Assembly (NCBI GenBank): GCA_047967505.1
Contig: CM106539.1
Reading direction: 5' to 3' (one strand)
DNA: 64,000 nt
Source of the DNA: Dipteris shenzhenensis
Taxonomy: Eukaryota; Polypodiophyta; Polypodiopsida; Gleicheniales
Each line of letters opens with the position of its first letter. Position 1 is the stretch's first letter. The notes under the pieces are model-generated. The model made no database searches, had not been told where the DNA came from, and saw only the letters and a list, made by a program, of their open reading frames with translations. Position numbers and translations under genes: made by a program. Positions 42,238-54,605 of the stretch are shown here, one piece after another.

Positions 42238-43000
42238 GCTCTAAGATTGTGGGCAGTCGAAGTTCATTTGGATGATTATAGCCACTGGGTAAACATCGGC
42301 CCTGCATGAGAGTGGTCATGACCATCTAAATTCTTGCCACATATTAGCTTGCATCAGACTATTATAGCAATGACTGTGAACTTATGAGCACTAATTTACA
42401 GGCTCAGATTAACATTGAGCCAACATTAGACTATAAGAACAATAGAAAATTGGATGGTTATAATTTTAGAATTTCTAGTTATTATACCTACAATGACTGC
42501 ACTTAGGACCATCTAGTTCACACACTCAAATTTTCAAGATCCACAATGCAAACTGAGGACCATCTCATTTGAAAGATCTACATTGCAATACCGTCCTTCA
42601 AATCGACTAATGTTTATTCCAAGTGGGTAGCTCTAAGAGACCATCTAATTTGTAGGCTCAAATTTTGAAGATCAACATTGCAGACTTGGGACCATCTAAT
42701 TTGCAGGCTCAGATTTTCAAGATCCACATTGGAGCTTGGAATTCCTTGAAATGGATTGATGTCTAGCTCTAAGATTATGGATTGTCAAAGTTTATTTGGA
42801 CAATTATAGCCACCGATTAAACATCGGCCCTGCGTGAGCGGTCATGACCATCTAAATTCTCTGCCTCTCATTCGCTTGCATCAAAATGTTATAACAATGA
42901 CTGTGCACTCAAGACCACAGACTCGAATTAGCATTGAGCTAGAATCAGACTATAAGAACAATAAGAAATCCAAATTTTAGAATTTCTAGTTATAATGCCA
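42238..43000. repeat. diverged tandem duplication, 528-bp period
   Basis: The run GCTCTAAGATTGTGG at 42238 recurs at about 42766 as GCTCTAAGATTATGG. Both are followed by GATTATAGCC or AATTATAGCC, AAACATCGGCCCTGC, GGTCATGACCATCTAAATTCT and AGACTATAAGAACAATA. Within the first unit a shorter motif, GACCATCTAATTTGCAGGC, is repeated three or four times. Confidence 0.75.
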
Positions 43001-46000
43001 TTCAAAATGGTTATAATTTTAAATTTGCTAGTTTGCCTGCCATTGAATTATTATGATCTTGGCTCTAATGACTGAGAAATTCTCCCATGGAACCATATAA
43101 TCGCATGTCATGGGATCTAGAGTCCAAGAAAAATACACTAGTGGCTAGATGATGATGTCTATGACCACCTATGTAGGCTACCAGCAAGGTGGATGCTGGC
43201 TAGAATATTTAATTGGGACTCTACATGTGCCACCACTCCTCCCCCCTCATTGTGACACAATATCATTTAAGGGAGTTCTCTATTTCTGGTCATAGCAAAA
43301 TACAGCACTGGATTGTGTGATCATAGCAGCTATAGGCACCTAGAGTTGCACAAAGTGATGTAAGAAACAAAGGCAAAAAGAGTGGGAGGGAGGCAGGAGG
43401 CAAGTCCTCTAAACCAGCTATATAAAGGCCTTAAGGGGAGAGAAACAATTCATTGCACCTAGGAAATCCCTCTCCTACCCCCTTTCATGCTCTCAAAGCC
43501 CCCTCCACCCCTCTGACGAGTCTTTTGCTACAACCCTAATGCTCCTTCTACTTAATGTTGCCCAAGTCATGGGATAGATTGTTTGCCTTGGCTCTCCATC
43601 GTGTAACACTCCACCAACCATAGTTATGGCCAATGGAGTTGTAGTATGGGGAGCCAAGGGAAACGGTCTTAATGAGGGGCTTCCAAAAAAGTCTAGATAG
43701 AATTGGTGGTGTGTTCAAAGACCGCCATGTAGCGGTGGAGAACCACCTCCTAACAGAGAACACAAGGAATGCCCTTCTTCTGGTTCTCCTGCGAACCCAT
43801 CATCGGGCTACCATTCCAAGAGGGAATGGCTGAGCCAAGGCACCAGCAGCCTTTCCATTTTCCTCTTCACCAAGAAGGTGAGCGAAATGTTAGAAGATGT
43901 TGGGCATCTATGATTGATTAAGGGTTTTCCACTTTTGGTTAGATCTCATGAAGATGTTGGAATGCTTGAGCCAAGGCTTTTCCATTTCCATCACCTTATG
44001 AGACACTTTGGCCGAACAACGTTGAACAAAGTTTGACCGAACAACTTTGGACAAAGTGTCCCAGAAGGCAAGGGAAATGAGATACTTACATTCCATTGTT
44101 AGTTGAGAAAATGCCGAGAAAGTGTAAGAAAGTGCTAAGAAGGGCAAAAAGTGACACCAAGTCCCGCCACCGTGGTGGTGTTGAGTTGACAAGTGCCAAA
44201 AGTGCTAAAATAATTGCCATAAATACGTAATGACAACTAATAAGTTCCTCTTTGGATGAAATCTATTTTGTCGAGCTTTTGCCTTGGATGGAATTTCTTT
44301 TGTTTCAACTTTAATGTAATACTATTATCATAAAAATTATTGTTACTATTACTTTGGGGTAGTGAAAGTGGTTGTAAAGAAGCATAAATTTCCTTCATTT
44401 CTAATTTACTACGAAAACTATTGTTACTTTGGTAGTGAAAATGATTATAAAGAAGCACAAATGGTATATGTTTGCTGTCATTTAGGATTTACTCCAACCA
44501 GTGCGGTCATTGCACAAGGAAATACATTTTCCTTGGTTTAGGATTAACTGTAAGTAGCACTAAAATGATGGCAATTGAACATTATCCTACTTGAAAATGT
44601 ATTCTTCACATATGATAAAGAAAGAATTGTTTCATGTGATAACACAAGATATAGAAAGGCGCGCTATATAGCAATAGAAAACAATTCGACTGCTTCTCTT
44701 CAACAGTATGAGCCTCAACCCTACGGGGTTTGTTGGCTATTACAAAGTTTATGAAGTGACTTAAAGGACCCTACAAACCAAGCTAGCTAGCCGCCGTTAA
44801 TGCTAACACAAAATGGACACTGACTCAGAGGCTCGAGGCCTTCATGACAAAAAGATTGAGGTGATCACCTTCAGTGCCCATATACCGCCTTGCTAAACCA
44901 ACATGCAACACACGAAGATGATACCCAAGTCTCCTGACAGCTCTCAAGAGCCACTTGCCAATTGTGGATCTCAAGGAAGCTTCTCACATAGTCCACCAAC
45001 TGAACCCATCACTCTTGCATGGCTCTACCAAACACAAGCCAGCACAGTAGACCAATACATTGAAGCCACATGGAGTCTCGCCCTAGAAGATCACCACTCT
45101 AACACCTCCCTTGATCTAAATAGGGAGACAACAAAAAAAATGGACATCATAGTCCCAATAATCGGACATTGTAGTCCTGAAAGAAACCTGGGCATCATAG
45201 CCTAACAAATTTTTTTATCTGGCATCACAGCTAGACATTGGCATCGAAGCCAAAACCCATCAAACCATCACCACAAAAACATCTATTCAAAAAATTACCT
45301 GGACTTAGAAAACCCACTCCTGATCAGTTTGGAGGCGAGATTAAACGATAGGATGTCGCTAGTGGCAGACAAAAATCATCTGGATTTTGGCAGATTATCT
45401 CTTCTTGATTCTAACATATTAAAGGATTATCCAATAATGATCATGATGTCAAGTGTCCTACTACTAGTGACTGCATCACTCCTTTTATATTTAGACTAAC
45501 ATCCAATACCGATAGCATGTGCATGTTGAAAACATTTGCGCAAAGAATGGATTGTATGTACTCAGTCTTGTATGGGACAAAGTATACAGTAAGTTCACTT
45601 GCACAGTTTATGGCAAATTCAAAACACTCTTATTGGAATAAAGCCAAGACAGAGTCTTGAGATAAGATCCACACATCTTCAAAGCAATTGACAAAAGACA
45701 CAAGACATGTAGCAAAACAATAACAATCCCAACATCTCCTAAGAACACAATAGGATTGCACCAAACACTGTGTCTAAAGCCCGGAATGATAGTTGAAATA
45801 TGTTCAAGAAAGTTGGACATTCGTGATTGACTCACCACCATGGATGTTTTTATCGAAGGTATATTTATATATTAATATAAAATCTTGGCAAAAGTTTGTC
45901 AAGCTAGTTTTTTTAGTTTCACAATATTGATAGAATATAGTACACTTTTGTATATTTTCTTTTGGATTTTGAAGTAAAGTATGTAAATCCTGGTGAAACT

Positions 46001-46059
46001 TCAAAAATTTTCACATAAAGGTTTCAAATCATGGCAAATGTTTCAAATATTTATTTTTA
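43001..46059. other. mostly unassigned sequence
   Basis: Holds a TATA-like CTATATAAAGG at about 43419 followed by a C-rich leader-like stretch, short minus frames (43548-43763, 43908-44192) without known domains, and a 77-bp imperfect duplication near 44350-44460. Around 45140-45250 there is a series of GGACATCATAGTCC-like near-palindromes (five variants). No domain is recognisable. Confidence 0.4.
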
Positions 46060-46923
46060 TTATGGCATACAAACTTTTGACACAAATATACAATTTTCGC
46101 TTCTTAACGACACTAACATGAAAAAATCATCCCTCCTCACCACACCCAAGGCATAACTCAAATTCGGTCTTGTGATAGTAAGATAGATGAGACTCCCAAC
46201 CATCTTCTGGAACATGGTCACATCCTGCAAGTAATACCCATCATCAACCAACTTAGCATTTTGCTCAAGTGGTGTTTCAATTGGTTTGCATGCTGCCATC
46301 CCATACTTTTCCAGCATGCTCAAAGCATATTGCCTTTGTACCATCCAAATACCTTGTGGTGAAATAATTACTTCAATCCCAAGGAAGTATCTTAGTTGTC
46401 CAAGGTCCTTCATGTCAAATACATATGACAATCTCTCCTTAGTTGCTATAATTTCTACATCAAGACTCCCCATGATGATAAAACCATCCACATAGATGAT
46501 CACAAGCACCATTTTTGCTCCCTCTTGCTTCACATATAGTGAGCTATCAGCCTTAGATTTGAAGTGCATATTCAGCAAGGTTTTACTCATTCTCTTGCAC
46601 AAAGCTCTTGGAGCTTGCTTCAGCCCATACAAGGCTTTCTGTAACTTGCACACATGCATAGGATATTTAGGATGTATATATCCTTCGGGCTGATGCATAT
46701 AAACCTCCTCATGAAGTGTACCATTCAAGAAAGCATTTTTTACATCCATTTGATATAACTTCCATCTATGCATGCTTGCCAAAGAAATCACGGTATGTAT
46801 GGTGGTCATCTTTGCCACCGGACTGAATGTTTCATCATAATCCAATCCATATGTTTGGGCATACCCTTTTGCAACTAACCTTGCTTTGTATCTCTCCACA
46901 CTTCCATCCGATTTGCACTTCAC
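46060..46923 (-). pseudogene. Copia-3 reverse transcriptase
   Basis: Open frame over nearly the whole RT: RYKARLVAKGYAQTYG, DETFSPVAKM, QMDVKNAFLNG, ALYGLKQAPRA and FDMKDLGQLRYFLGIEV are all recognisable. The catalytic loop reads YVDGF where YVDDL is normal, so the second catalytic Asp is lost and the enzyme would be dead. The last residues (after 46140) are unrelated to RT. Confidence 0.88.
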
Positions 46924-47759
46924 TTTATGTAATAGCTTTCCTTCCTTTCAGGAGTTTCACAAGTGCCCAAGTGTTGTTCCTATCTAAGGCATCCATTTCT
47001 TGATCCATGGCATCCCTCCAATCTAAATTTTTTACAGCCTCCTCAAAACATGAGGGCTCAACATGTTGCACTTTGCTAACCATGTATGCATAGTGCATCC
47101 TCATAAATCCATTGTAAGCCAATCTATCAATGGGATGTCTCACCCTTTCCGATCTTCTTAAGGGCTGTGTATTTGCCATTGACTTTCTAGCATCTGGCGG
47201 AACATACTTTGAAGCATGCTTGGTCTCTTGGGCCTTCACAAGCTGTAAATCACTCTCTTCATCACTATTGGCATCCTCAACACTCTCTTCCACTTCAACC
47301 TTTTGCTTGCCTTTATCCACATGCTTGCTCCCCCTCAATCTACCACTCCATGGGCTCACAGTATCAATACTTTCCTCATGTTGTGATGGCCCTGACATCA
47401 CTTTACTTGAGGGTCTAGCTTGCTATAATTTCATCTTTTCAACCTTGGGCATGTGCTCATCCTCTACAACAATTGGTTTGGGTTGATAATATGCTTCAAG
47501 CTCACTAAACTTTACATCCCGGCTTTCATATACTTGTCACGTGATGGGATTATAGCATTTATATCCCTTTGTTTCAACCGGGTATCCCAAAAATACACAT
47601 TTGATAGCCCTTGGCTTCAATTTCTTCCTTAACTCACTTGGAACATGCACATAACAAAACGTAGCCAAACACTTTCAAATAAGCCATGGTTGGCGTGTAC
47701 CCATAAAGCTTTTCAAAAGGTGTCAACCCATGTATGGCATCCGTGGGTGATCTGTTGGT

Positions 47760-47763
<4 letters not shown>
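46140..47763 (-). mobile_element. Copia-3: truncated Copia relic (integrase end to RT)
   Basis: Minus strand. From right to left: the integrase tail starting at RSPTDAIHGLTPFEKLYGY (47756-47640), a linker frame 47401-46925 with RRSERVRHPIDRLAYNGF, and an RT frame 46923-46140. The element is cut on the right by a (GA)n microsatellite at 47763 and on the left after YLTITRPNLSYALG. RNase H and LTRs are absent. It is close in sequence to Copia-4. Confidence 0.85.
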
Positions 47764-47808
<45 letters not shown>

Positions 47809-47905
47809 AATGAAACCATAAATTTTATTAAACGCAATGGAGGAGACCTAGCAGAGCGGTTAGGTTACTCGTGTTTGTATAAATAACCCATAAAAATGGT
47901 GGGGC

Positions 47906-47941
<36 letters not shown>

Positions 47942-47978
47942 ATGTTTTCATAAATAATCCATAAAAATGGTGGGGCCC
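47763..47978. repeat. two (GA)n microsatellites and a flanking duplication
   Basis: (GA)n at 47763-47804 and (AG)n at 47908-47940. The 28-bp stretch ending in AAAAATGGTGGGGCC occurs on each side of the second run (47878-47906 and 47950-47978), so microsatellite and flank were duplicated together. Confidence 0.85.
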
Positions 47979-48177
47979 CGTCTCATCGTACCGACTTTGA
48001 AATAGACCGAGGCATGCGGGACGTGCAAGAGCCCGTGGGCCTTGAGCTCACCATGCTAAAACTCCATAAAGAGCCTTGAGCTCACCATAAGATCGATTCA
48101 AACAAGAGTTGCCATACCCCTATGTTATGTCCTCAAATCGAGTAGGAGGTACGTCTCTACGTGCATGTCGGGAGTCT

Positions 48178-48290
48178 TAGATCTCTAAGAGAACGAGAAG
48201 CACTACCTATGCATTGCCAAATACTACCTATGCATCTTAGTCCATCTCTAAGAGAACGAGAAGCACTACCTATGCATTGCCAAACAGCTA
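48178..48290. repeat. tandem duplication upstream of the PPR gene, 62-bp period
   Basis: ATCTCTAAGAGAACGAGAAG and the following CACTACCTATGCATTGCC occur at 48181 and again at 48243, within 150 bp of the PPR start codon. They lie in the likely promoter or 5' UTR. Confidence 0.8.
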
Positions 48291-48323
48291 CCTAGGCCGA
48301 GTTTTAGGCTGAAAACGTGTTGC

Positions 48324-50594
48324 TTGCTCTACATGATCAACCCTCGACTCATTCCTACCTCTCAGCCTCGAAAGCGGCTCGCGTTTGGGTCGTCTCATAA
48401 TGGGCATTTAGTCACTGCTCTGAATAACCAAGCGAGAACCGAAAAATGGTTGCAACTGCATTCTGCTGGCACAGCTCAACAGGAGCTTTGGGCCAGCTGG
48501 GCAACTCTAGCACAAGAGGCTCCCAGGGAGGATACTGCTTCTGGGAACTGGGCAGCCGAATTTCTGGAAAGCTTTTTGGCCAATCAAGATTGTGGGCAGC
48601 AACACAATGCTCGGACGCAGATTCGGAGCCGAAATGTGGCGGCCTCCCTTGTGGAACGTTTATGGATTACTAAGGCGCTATCTGATGCTAGACGTATTCA
48701 TGCCCACATTTGTCGATTCGGATATGATCGCAACACCTTTGTAGGGAATTCTCTTGTTCAGATGTATGCCAAACGTGGGAGTGTGAACGATGCCCAAGCG
48801 GTGTTTGACGGCATAGCTAATCCTAACTTGCACTCGTGGACCATTTTAATAAATGCGTTTGGGCAGAATGGGGACTTAGGAGGAGCGGTGAGTGTGTTTG
48901 GCAAAATGCCTCATCGGAATGTTGTTTCTTGGACCACCATGATGGGACTGTTTTCTCAGAATGGGCATGGCAAGGAGGCCTTGGATCTCTTTCATCAAAT
49001 GGAGGTTGAAGGTGTCAAGCCTAACAAGATCACCTTTGTATGTATTATTGATGCATGCACAAGCCTGGCAGTACTCGAAGAGGGGTACAGGGTCCATGCT
49101 GCTGTTGTGAACTTCGGTTGCGATCCGGATGTTGTTGTCGGAACTGCCCTTGTTACCATGTATGGCAAATGCAAGAATCTGAATAGTGCAAGAAGCGTGT
49201 TTGAGAGGATGTCACATCGGAATGTTGTCTCTTGGACTGCGATGATAGCCGTATCTGTCCAGCATGGGCATAGCAAGGATGCTATTGATCTTTTTCAGCG
49301 GATGCAGTTTGAAGGTATCAAGCCAAATAACGTCACCCTTGTTTGTGTTCTTGACGCCTGTGGTGACATGGCAGCCCTTGACGAGGGGCGGGAAATCCAT
49401 AATGTTGTAGTAGACAATGGATTTGAGAATGACCTAGTGGTAAGTACTGCCCTCATTGATATGTACGGGAAGTGTGGGAGTTTGTGTCATGTACGGAGTA
49501 TATTTGGCAAAATGCCACACCAATCTGTTGCCTCTTGGAATGCTGTAATTGGAGCTTTTGTCATGAACGGGCATGCTAACGAGGCTCTGGATCTCTTTTA
49601 TCAGATGCTGTGTAAGGGCATCGAGCCAGACAACGTAACCTATGTGTCTTCTCTGGATGCATGTGCCAACCTGGTTGCCCTTGACAAAGGTCGCTGGATA
49701 CATGTTGCCATCGTTCATAGTGACTACAGCGGAGACATAATAGTAGGAAACGCTCTTGTCAATATGTATGGCAAGTGTAAGCGTGAACGTGATGCAAGGA
49801 CTGTTTTTGACAGAATGCCTGATAGGGATGTCATTTCTTGGAATGCAATGACTGCGGCACTTGCCCAAACAGGGCATGCCAAAAAAGCTTTGGATCTCCT
49901 TCATCAGATGCAGGCTGAAGGTGTCACACCAGTTAACATCACGTTCATCTCTGCTCTTGATGCATGTGCCAGCCTTCCAGATCTTGTAGATGGCCAGAAA
50001 TTTCATGCCGTGATAGCTGAAAGCAAATATGGTCAAGATATGGTGGTTGGCACTGCCCTCATCAGTATGTATGGAAAGTGTGGGAGTCTACACAATGCAA
50101 AAAAGGTGTTTGAGAGGATACCACATCATGATGTTGTCTCCTGGAATGCCTTGATTGCTGCTCTCTCCCACAATGGATATGGCCTGGAGGCTTTGCATGT
50201 ATTTCACAGGATGCAGCTCGAAGCTGTGAGACCCACCAGCATCACCTTCAAGTGTCTTCTTATAGCGTGCAGTCGGACTGGGTTGGTTGGTGAAGGATGG
50301 GAATTCCTGCTGTCTATGAGAAAACACTATGGCATAACACAGACAATTGACCATTATGGCTGCATGATTGATCTACTTGGTCGTGCAGGACTTTTGGAAG
50401 AGGCAGAGAACTTGATCAACAATGTTCCGGTTGAATTAGATGCAGTAACATGGCTCTCTCTGCTTGGTGCCTGCAGAATTCATGGTGATCCTGAACGTGG
50501 ATTGCATGCTGCGAATGAATGTGTTGAGCTAGCCCCGAAGACTGCTGCACCTTATGTGATGCTGTCAAATATATATGCTGTAGCCAGCATGTGA
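48324..50594 (+). CDS. PLS-class pentatricopeptide repeat protein, E-type, truncated
   Basis: Intronless 756-codon frame. After an N-terminal region of about 120 residues come some 17 PPR motifs in P-L-S triplets (for example VGTALVTMYGKCKNLNSARS, then SWTAMIAVSVQHGHSKDAID), then L2, S2 (HYGCMIDLLGRAGLLEEAE), E1 (TWLSLLGACRIHGDPERGL) and the start of E2 (YVMLSNIYAVASM). It stops at TGA where the E2 consensus has Trp. Family members bind organellar RNA one base per motif, and E-type members recruit a DYW deaminase for C-to-U editing. No DYW domain follows. The first ATG (MLYMINPRLIP) is used; organelle targeting is likely but not provable here. It is the only long intact frame in the window and is probably a host gene, possibly a recent pseudogene. 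Confidence 0.9.
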   Translation: MLYMINPRLIPTSQPRKRLAFGSSHNGHLVTALNNQARTEKWLQLHSAGTAQQELWASWATLAQEAPREDTASGNWAAEFLESFLANQDCGQQHNARTQIRSRNVAASLVERLWITKALSDARRIHAHICRFGYDRNTFVGNSLVQMYAKRGSVNDAQAVFDGIANPNLHSWTILINAFGQNGDLGGAVSVFGKMPHRNVVSWTTMMGLFSQNGHGKEALDLFHQMEVEGVKPNKITFVCIIDACTSLAVLEEGYRVHAAVVNFGCDPDVVVGTALVTMYGKCKNLNSARSVFERMSHRNVVSWTAMIAVSVQHGHSKDAIDLFQRMQFEGIKPNNVTLVCVLDACGDMAALDEGREIHNVVVDNGFENDLVVSTALIDMYGKCGSLCHVRSIFGKMPHQSVASWNAVIGAFVMNGHANEALDLFYQMLCKGIEPDNVTYVSSLDACANLVALDKGRWIHVAIVHSDYSGDIIVGNALVNMYGKCKRERDARTVFDRMPDRDVISWNAMTAALAQTGHAKKALDLLHQMQAEGVTPVNITFISALDACASLPDLVDGQKFHAVIAESKYGQDMVVGTALISMYGKCGSLHNAKKVFERIPHHDVVSWNALIAALSHNGYGLEALHVFHRMQLEAVRPTSITFKCLLIACSRTGLVGEGWEFLLSMRKHYGITQTIDHYGCMIDLLGRAGLLEEAENLINNVPVELDAVTWLSLLGACRIHGDPERGLHAANECVELAPKTAAPYVMLSNIYAVASM

Positions 50595-51615
50595 GATGTA
50601 TGGCCCGTATAAGCTTTGAGGGAAAAGGCTGATCTACTTGCAGGGTTTATGGGCATGCTGCATATATGTTCTACACATGATATCTTCTATTCCATGCTTT
50701 CGTCATCATCTTTGGGCAAATACCCTCTGCCTTTTCTGAAAGTCGCCATTGGTCTGATAAAGAGAGGGAGCCATAAGACACCTTTCCTAAATGCATTATT
50801 CTGGCGAAACACAAACTTTTGCGGGTACGTGTGTGTACTCTGGAGGTGGCTACTTGAAGGAAGCGATGGGAGGTTGCGAAACAATTTCCCCAATTTTACT
50901 GTAGGTTCTAGCATGTAATATCAGAAGGTTGGTTCGAGCCAGTCATTTTGCATTTTAAAAGAAATGTGCCTAGTTCTCATTGAGGACCTGCAGAGGCTCA
51001 GATCAAGAGGGCATGGTTCATTAAAGCCAGCAGTGCACAATGTACTGGGGCAGACAACAAACAGGGGAGAGAATGCTATGAAGCATGAGAGATGGAAGAT
51101 AGGGTTGAGTAATGTGGATTCACTTAAGAGTGCTTATTTAGAGCACTTTCTAGAAATTAAAAGTCTGGCTTAATTAGGTTCGTCAAGGTAAGATGTGTTC
51201 ATTTTTAAGGATCCTTTCCTTGCTGTATACTATTAATATCCATTGGTATCGCAAAGCTCTTTGTTTTGCAAACACTACTTTGATCCTCCTTTTCTCAGAG
51301 CGTGGGGTAGCAGGTACAGGTGCCATGTAATAGACATATAAGCTAAAATCTTCTTTCACAAGGGCTAAGATGTCTAACACATACAGATATAGAGTGTTTT
51401 TCTTTAGTTGAAGACATGAGTATGGTCCTCCATTGAAGGGCTGGAGGCTTCATGAGGTCATAGGTGTGAAACATTGCTTAGGTTGCATGATCGGTGCGAT
51501 TGAGAGAGTTGGAGAGATTCATGGAGTGGATGAAGATGCCCTTTGTGAGCAGCTATATGTACAATCTTTTGCATAATGGAAATCCTTGAAGCTATTTATG
51601 GTCTCCCTCCTCTCT
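50595..51615 (+). other. downstream of the PPR gene; decayed E2/E+ remnant at its start
   Basis: Just after the TGA the frame reads DVWPV then TAA then ALREKAD, which still resembles the E2 continuation DDV..VR.LM.EKG. The similarity ends near 50640. No DYW motif is seen to 51600. The rest holds only short frames. Confidence 0.45.
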
Positions 51616-54400
51616 ACCAAGGTATCAGAGCTTAGATAGTTGGCTCCCTTCCAAACTTTGCCGCAGCTTGAGATCGTCTTCCTCGAGATCATCATCATCC
51701 CTGCTGCCTCAACATCGCCTATGCTTTACTTCGTTGCTCCTGATGCAGCTCATCACTTCTTCCCCAGCTTGTTGTTGTTCAGCGTCAACATTTCTTGGTT
51801 GCTCGTTTTCTTCCTGCCCAGGGTTTTCCCCAGCTTGTCTTTCCTTTCTCAACCTGTTGTTTTTCCATGGAAGGGTCTCCTATTGCTGCCCGTCATCAAT
51901 TGGCATGTCAATCTATGCCCCTTCATTTCTTTGCTCTGTTGACCTGAACAGCATTCTGTTTTTTGTTTCCTGCCTGTCATTCTTCCCTGCGTGCCATTTG
52001 TGTGAATAGTATCTCGCTCGTTGTTTCTTGATGCTAGCTTTTTCTGTGAATTGTTTCCTTCTTGTGTTGCTACATAGTCATTTGTTCCTTGCTTCAGCCG
52101 ACCATGCACTACTCCTTATGATAGCTCTGCTCCACCATTCATTCGCTTCTGCAAACTCCACCTTCCCATCATCTTTGCTCTACTACTCTCTATCTAAGCT
52201 CCCACTAGTGCAGCCCCTGCACATATGCTCACAGCCATCGTCCGCCTTGCTGCCTTCAGATATGCTGCTCAAGTCTACAAAGCTACAAATGTAGCATGTG
52301 CCACTGATCTTCTGCTACCCTCAGTTGCATCTGACGTTTCTCAACACTTCAGTCCATATGGTGTTGTCCACAGATGCATACAGAAGCCAGTTCAGTTCCA
52401 TTAGCAACTCCTTTCAATGCCACAGATATTCCATCAACATTGGGCCCTGGTGGTTTTTAAACCCACTGAAGATGATCTTTATGGCTGTGTTGAAGTATAG
52501 ATGGTGACCTCCCCATCTGTGAGCCCCCATATGAGGAGAGCATGGGGAGGGTAGGTCAGGAGTCAAGTGGGCAGGAGAAGAGACTGCCACATGGGCAGAC
52601 TAACTAAGAATGCAAGGCTGCCACCTAGACAGCACATGAGCTGCTATGTGTGCAGCAAGCAGTCAAGAAAAGGCAGAAAACAGGGCTGCCACATGGCAGC
52701 ACAATCAGCAAAGTACCTAGCAGTTGGAGCTGTCATGGTGGACTGGAACTGTACGGAACAGCCACATGGCATGATGGAGCAGTTTGGAAGCCTGGAGCAA
52801 GTAGTCATCAGCAACCCGGGACCTTGCAGGAACAGTACCGATCAGGTTCACCTCTGCACGGAGCAGTACGAAGGGCTGCAGGATGCTGTACGGTACTGGA
52901 GTAGAGATTCCAGGGCAGGAGCAGGTCCAGGATAGATGTGGGATGTTTGAAGAAGATCCGTGACTGATCTGCGTGGATTTTGTACCAGGTTTGGGGCCTG
53001 GAAACAGGTGGAACCAAGCAGTGTATGCATGGGCCAGTGTTTGACTGCAACGTGACCAGGCGGGGCAGAAGAGGATCTGATACATCATATCTCGAAGATG
53101 AAGGTGGTCAGGGACAAAGTCTCAGCAGTTGGTCAGGCTACATATTCAGCCAGGTTGGCTAGGTCATTACTTGGCATTCTTCCTAGGAGCTACAAAAGAT
53201 TTGTTTCAACAATGATTGCACAAAGAAGCTCGGAAAAGAAGTACGAAGGTGGATCCTGTGAGAACAAGGCCTTTACCGCTTAGGACGAGCAAAGAGAGGA
53301 TTGGTCAAGAGAGGAGTAAGATATCTTTGTGAAGGTGAAGAACAACATTGAGTGCTTGGATTGCTCTAGGCGCTTGGCTAGTATTACTGACATGAGGGAG
53401 GATTCCTTGAAAGAACCTATGGATTCAGGGTCAGATGAAAGCTGAGGTACTGAAGGGGCATTACAGGACTACATAGGGAAGTTGAATGTGCCTTCGTGAG
53501 GTGGATAATTGCTTTTAGAGCAAGCAGACAAGCAGGAGGACTTTTCGGTATGCGCATTATTTAATTATTGATTTAACCCTTAATAGCATGCTATGGGCAT
53601 ATTCTAGTCTTTATATTTCTGAGCTAATTAGAGAGTGGGAGGTGTATGCCTTCCTGAAAGGCCAGAGGCAAAGTGTTGGTATTTCTTTAAATCCCGGAAG
53701 CAATATGCTAGAAAGGTTGGAAACGATGGACTTGTTGAAGCATTAGCAGTGGAGATAGGGACATCTACAAGAAAAGAAAGTGCGTTGAAGCTAGGAGGGT
53801 ACTTGCTTGAGAGCTCAATGGGAGCTTATGGTCCAGGTATTCTGGAGTTATGCTGGGGTTGGGAGATCTGCGTGGATCAGCCACAAGAGTTTCCGTGCTC
53901 AAGCTAGGTATTTGGATGCGGACCTTGCAAGAGGAAGGATGGCTGAAATAAATCTTGAGAGCATGGTGCTTGGAAGACTCCAGACTGTTCACTTATTGTG
54001 AGGGGGACAGCTGGAGGATGTTTGCATCATGTTTCCTCAGGATCACTGGTGGGAATGTGACTGAAGGTGGTGGTGCTAGGTGGTGCTACCAAGGTTGGAC
54101 TTGTGTCTTAAGATGGTTCTTTTGAGGAGGACTAGACTTGGAGGAGCAGGAGCCATTGTTGAAAGAACAAGGGATGACAATGACCTTGTATTGTTCTATA
54201 AGGCTTCTGCATGGGAGCTGATGGAGTATTTGCATGGAGGAGTTGGGATCAGCCCACGATGTATTGGTGAGAGGGGTGTTGGAGTATAGATGGTCACCTT
54301 TGTATTTGAGAGCATGGGGGAGGTGGACAAGGACATCCATTCTGTCTCTTATGGTGATATTGTTGTCCTCACATGAAGGCCTTGATAATTCATTGCGAGT
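51616..54400 (+). other. possible non-autonomous LTR element remains
   Basis: AGGTATCAGAGCTTAG at 51615-51630 resembles a Copia primer site (one mismatch at its start). Two later sites start alike: TGTTGAAGTATAGATGG at 52489 and TGTTGGAGTATAGATGG at 54281, each followed by GAGCATGGGG within 60 bp, as two LTR starts would be. Frames between them (52567-52935, 53635-53907, 53807-54001) match no domain. No complete LTR can be delimited, so the call is tentative. Confidence 0.3.
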
Positions 54401-54488
54401 TGGTTCCTCCTAGTTCATTGGCCTCTCTAGCATAGACTATTCCCCAAGAGGATCACCAAAAGTTTTAACTATGAATTGTAGCTAACAT

Positions 54489-54605
54489 GTAGATTTAACT
54501 ATCCCAATCATACATAACCAATTTCATTTCGAGAAGCTAAATGAACTCTACCCATAAAATAGAGTTCATAAGTCCATTTCTCATGTATGATTGGTTAGAT
54601 TAACA
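54489..54605. repeat. small foldback repeat
   Basis: AACTATCCCAATCATACATAA on the left pairs with TCATGTATGATTGGTTAGATT on the right, about 65 bp apart. The centre holds a second hairpin, GAACTCTA...TAGAGTTC. It is MITE-like in shape; no terminal duplication could be fixed. Confidence 0.6.

Noticed and set aside
42079-42309. 76-codon plus frame, possible small gene
   Set aside because: It leads into the 528-bp tandem duplication and has no domain or splice context.
47842-47875. tRNA or SINE head: CTAGCAGAGCGGTTAGG resembles a pol III A box
   Set aside because: No B box (GGTTCGANTCC-like) follows at the right distance and no cloverleaf can be drawn.
52567-53162. Overlapping 60-123 codon frames on both strands
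   Set aside because: No frame dominates and none has a domain; they may be remains of a non-autonomous LTR element.
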